Below, piece by piece: positions 47,201 to 51,000 of a stretch of 51,000 bases of DNA. The notes beneath the pieces were generated by a model. That model saw only the letters and a list, made by a program, of their open reading frames with translations. It had not been told where the DNA came from and searched no databases. The stretch comes from Neelides folsomi (lineage: Eukaryota; Arthropoda; Collembola; Neelipleona; Neelidae), in the NCBI GenBank assembly GCA_034687125.1, contig JAQGBZ010000421.1, forward strand, positions 1-51,000. The letters are read 5' to 3'. Each line of letters opens with the position of its first letter. The first letter of the stretch is position 1. A program made the translations under genes and the position numbers.

Positions 47201-48958
47201 ACCAGAATGTATGGTTCCAGTAGTTCTTGGAGCAAGGCAAGTAATTCTTGTTGGAGATCATTGCCAACTTGGGCCAGTTGTTATGTGCAAAAAAGCTGCC
47301 AAGGCCGGATTATCCCAATCACTCTTTGAACGGCTGGTTGTTCTCGGCATTCGTCCATTCCGTTTAGAAGTTCAATATCGAATGCATCCTGATCTTTCCC
47401 GATTCCCTTCGAATTTCTTTTATGAAGGATCTTTGCAAAATGGAGTTGCTGCAAAAGAAAGGAATTTGCAAATTGATTTTCCATGGCAAGTCAAAGATCG
47501 CCCATTGCTTTTCTATGTGACTCAAGGTCAAGAGGAAATTTCAGCATCTGGGACTTCATATCTAAATCGAACCGAGGCATCGAATGTTGAGAAAATCGCA
47601 ACTAAATTTTTGAAATCTGGATTGAAGCCTGAACAAATTGGAGTTATTACGCCATATGAAGGTCAAAGAGCTTATCTTGTAAATTTCATGCAAAGTCAAG
47701 GGACATTGAATACCAAATTGTATTTGGACATTGAAGTTGCAAGTGTTGATGCATTCCAAGGGAGAGAAAAAGACATCATTATTCTTTCATGTGTAAGGTC
47801 AAGTGAAACTAGCCAAGGGATTGGATTCCTCTCTGACCCACGACGTCTCAATGTTGCTTTGACCCGGGCCAAGTTTGGGTTGATTATTGTTGGAAATCCA
47901 AAGTTATTGGCCAAACATCAACTATGGAACCATTTGATTCAATATTGCAAAGACAGTCGTGTGTTGGTAGAAGGAGCTTTGAACAATTTGAAAGAATCTT
48001 CATTGACTTTTCCCAAACCGAAGAAAATGGTTAATACAAACAATCCAGGAGCTCATTTCATGTTGAATACAACATACGATGCGAGGGATGCGATGCCGAT
48101 GCAAGGACCCGGAGGACATTATGGGCATGGACCGGCACATATGACCGGAATGCCTTCGTATTATAACAATCGATTGTTGAATGAACCAGAAGAATATTCA
48201 GATGAATTCATTGCCCGGATGAGTGACCCGCGATTTCAAAATAATCCAGTTCCATTTGGGATGTTTTTGAATATGGCTCACATCCCGCCGAGGTTTTTCA
48301 ATCATCAACAACCGAATCCTCATCAGATGCATGGTGGTGGTGGAGGACGCGGACCGCCACCGCCACCGCACATGGGCCATGGAATGCCCCATGGAGGAGG
48401 AATGCAACAACAAAGACGTCATGATTTGAGAAATAATGCTGGACCGGGAATGCAAATGCATTCACAACAAAGTCAAATGCATTCACAACAGAGTCAAATT
48501 GATCACATGTTTCCTCCACTCCCACCGAATAAATTTTCACAGCCGCAATACAACCAAAGTCCGATAAACCGAGCTGGGAGATACAGCGGGGAAATGACAA
48601 GTCAACCGACGAATATGCTTTCACAGAATTTTGGAATGTCGCAGAATGATGCTTCTGGGCCTTCCCAGTCGTATAATAGTCAATCAATGACACAACCAAT
48701 GGTAAATTAAAATTTGATTTTTAAAAAAATTACACTAACATTAAATTACAAAAGGATAGTTAATGTGTTTAATTTAAATTATTAATTTTATTAATGTAAG
48801 GTTAATTAATTGTTTAAATGGAATTAAATGTTTAAAAGGGATTAAATTTTTTAATATGGAAATGTTTTTGTTTTTAGTATGGTTATGGAGGAGGATTATC
48901 ACAACCACAAATGATGTCCCAGAACGATTTTGGAGATGATTATGGTCTTGATCTTTAA
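44235..48958 (+). CDS. UPF1: RNA helicase UPF1, nonsense-mediated decay
   Basis: Eight exons (44235-44486, 44639-44788, 44936-45085, 45187-45359, 45505-45903, 46125-46491, 46692-48701, 48878-48958) join in frame to 1193 residues, slightly longer than human UPF1. An acidic N-terminus leads to the zinc-binding CH domain, which binds UPF2: [43 protein letters not shown]. The SF1 helicase core has GPPGTGKT (514-521), [23 protein letters not shown] (about 660), [34 protein letters not shown] and LNVALTRAK. The C-tail is rich in Gln, Gly, His, Met and Pro with many SQ pairs ([11 protein letters not shown]), the sites SMG1 kinase phosphorylates. An upstream in-frame ATG at 44214 would add seven residues; 44235 (MSFSNRN) is preferred. 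Oddities: Met where motif II normally has Thr, and CNIC/SKHK in the CH domain. Confidence 0.97.
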
Positions 48959-49398
48959 AAGACAATTCAGAATAAAGAAAATATTGAAAATTGAGGATAC
49001 GTGAAGTTGGTTAAAGGAAGAATTGGAAGGATGCGCTCGTTCTCTCAGGAGAATTGCAAGATTTCAAGTGTTAATGGAAGGCCCTTGTGGCTTTCACTCA
49101 TCAAATGAAGATCCAAAGGAAGGCTTCGCAAACTCTATGCATATTCTGATGAAAACGAATATGCGAAAATGAACTTTTAACATCAATTTATTAGTTTTTA
49201 TTATATAGCCAAAATAATTGTTTATCTAAATATATTTGGCTTATTTACAATTATTATTAATTGAATAAATATTAACCATAAAACGTCATTAATTTGTATT
49301 TTTATTACACACCTTACTATAGTCATTATTACAATTATTAATAGTTAACCGTATAAATACTAATAAATATTTGCACCCTTCCATCTGTATGAATATTT
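48959..49398. other. UPF1 3' flank
   Basis: AATAAA occurs at 48971-48976 (very close to the stop) and at 49264-49269, the latter a more likely cleavage signal. The 150 bp between are moderately GC-rich, as expected of a 3' UTR. No gene seen. Confidence 0.55.

Positions 49399-51000
<1,602 letters not shown>

Overview
This is an AT-rich nuclear window from an animal, most likely an arthropod of the insect/crustacean/springtail group. It has short GT-AG introns, TATA-box promoters and two secreted cuticle proteins with RR-2-type chitin-binding domains. The other genes are ordinary metazoan single-copy genes: SIRT6, ABHD17, SDHAF4, an INPP5K-like phosphatase and UPF1. I cannot place the species more closely from sequence alone.

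Layout. 1-2220: right part of a PIF/Harbinger DNA transposon, holding a frame-broken Myb/SANT-like gene (+) tail to tail with an apparently intact HARBI1-like transposase (-). 2221-6480: gene-poor, with a possible coding remnant, a CRE/CCAAT cluster and a hairpin-rich LTR-like block. 6821-9639 (-): six-exon RR-2 cuticle protein with recent internal duplications. 10026-20580: ten kilobases with no gene I can name, but with minisatellites, a tandem duplication and a double TATA motif. 20581-24285 (-): a second RR-2 cuticle protein, Pro/Tyr/His- and Thr-rich, whose chitin-binding domain is split by a 2.5-kb intron. 25882-27680 (-): SIRT6. 29493-30717 (+): broken peptide-GPCR-like gene flanked by old direct repeats. 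34924-36975 (-): ABHD17 depalmitoylase. 38463-39763 (+): SDHAF4. 40597-42670 (-): 5-phosphatase with a C-terminal SKICH-like domain. 44235-48958 (+): UPF1 in eight exons. 49399-50555 (-): degenerate C2H2 zinc-finger array.

I built exon models by joining open frames at GT/AG sites that keep phase and restore known family motifs. All seven intact multi-exon models keep frame throughout. The genes do not form an operon or pathway. The only functional pairings are the two transposon genes and the two cuticle genes, which share a homologous phase-0 intron in the RR domain.

I did not find a clearly new biological system. The observations most worth following are a Thr-to-Met change in helicase motif II of UPF1, the fast-evolving repeats of the cuticle genes, the possibly autonomous Harbinger element, the direct repeats around the GPCR pseudogene, and a few unassigned patches of higher GC or coding look.
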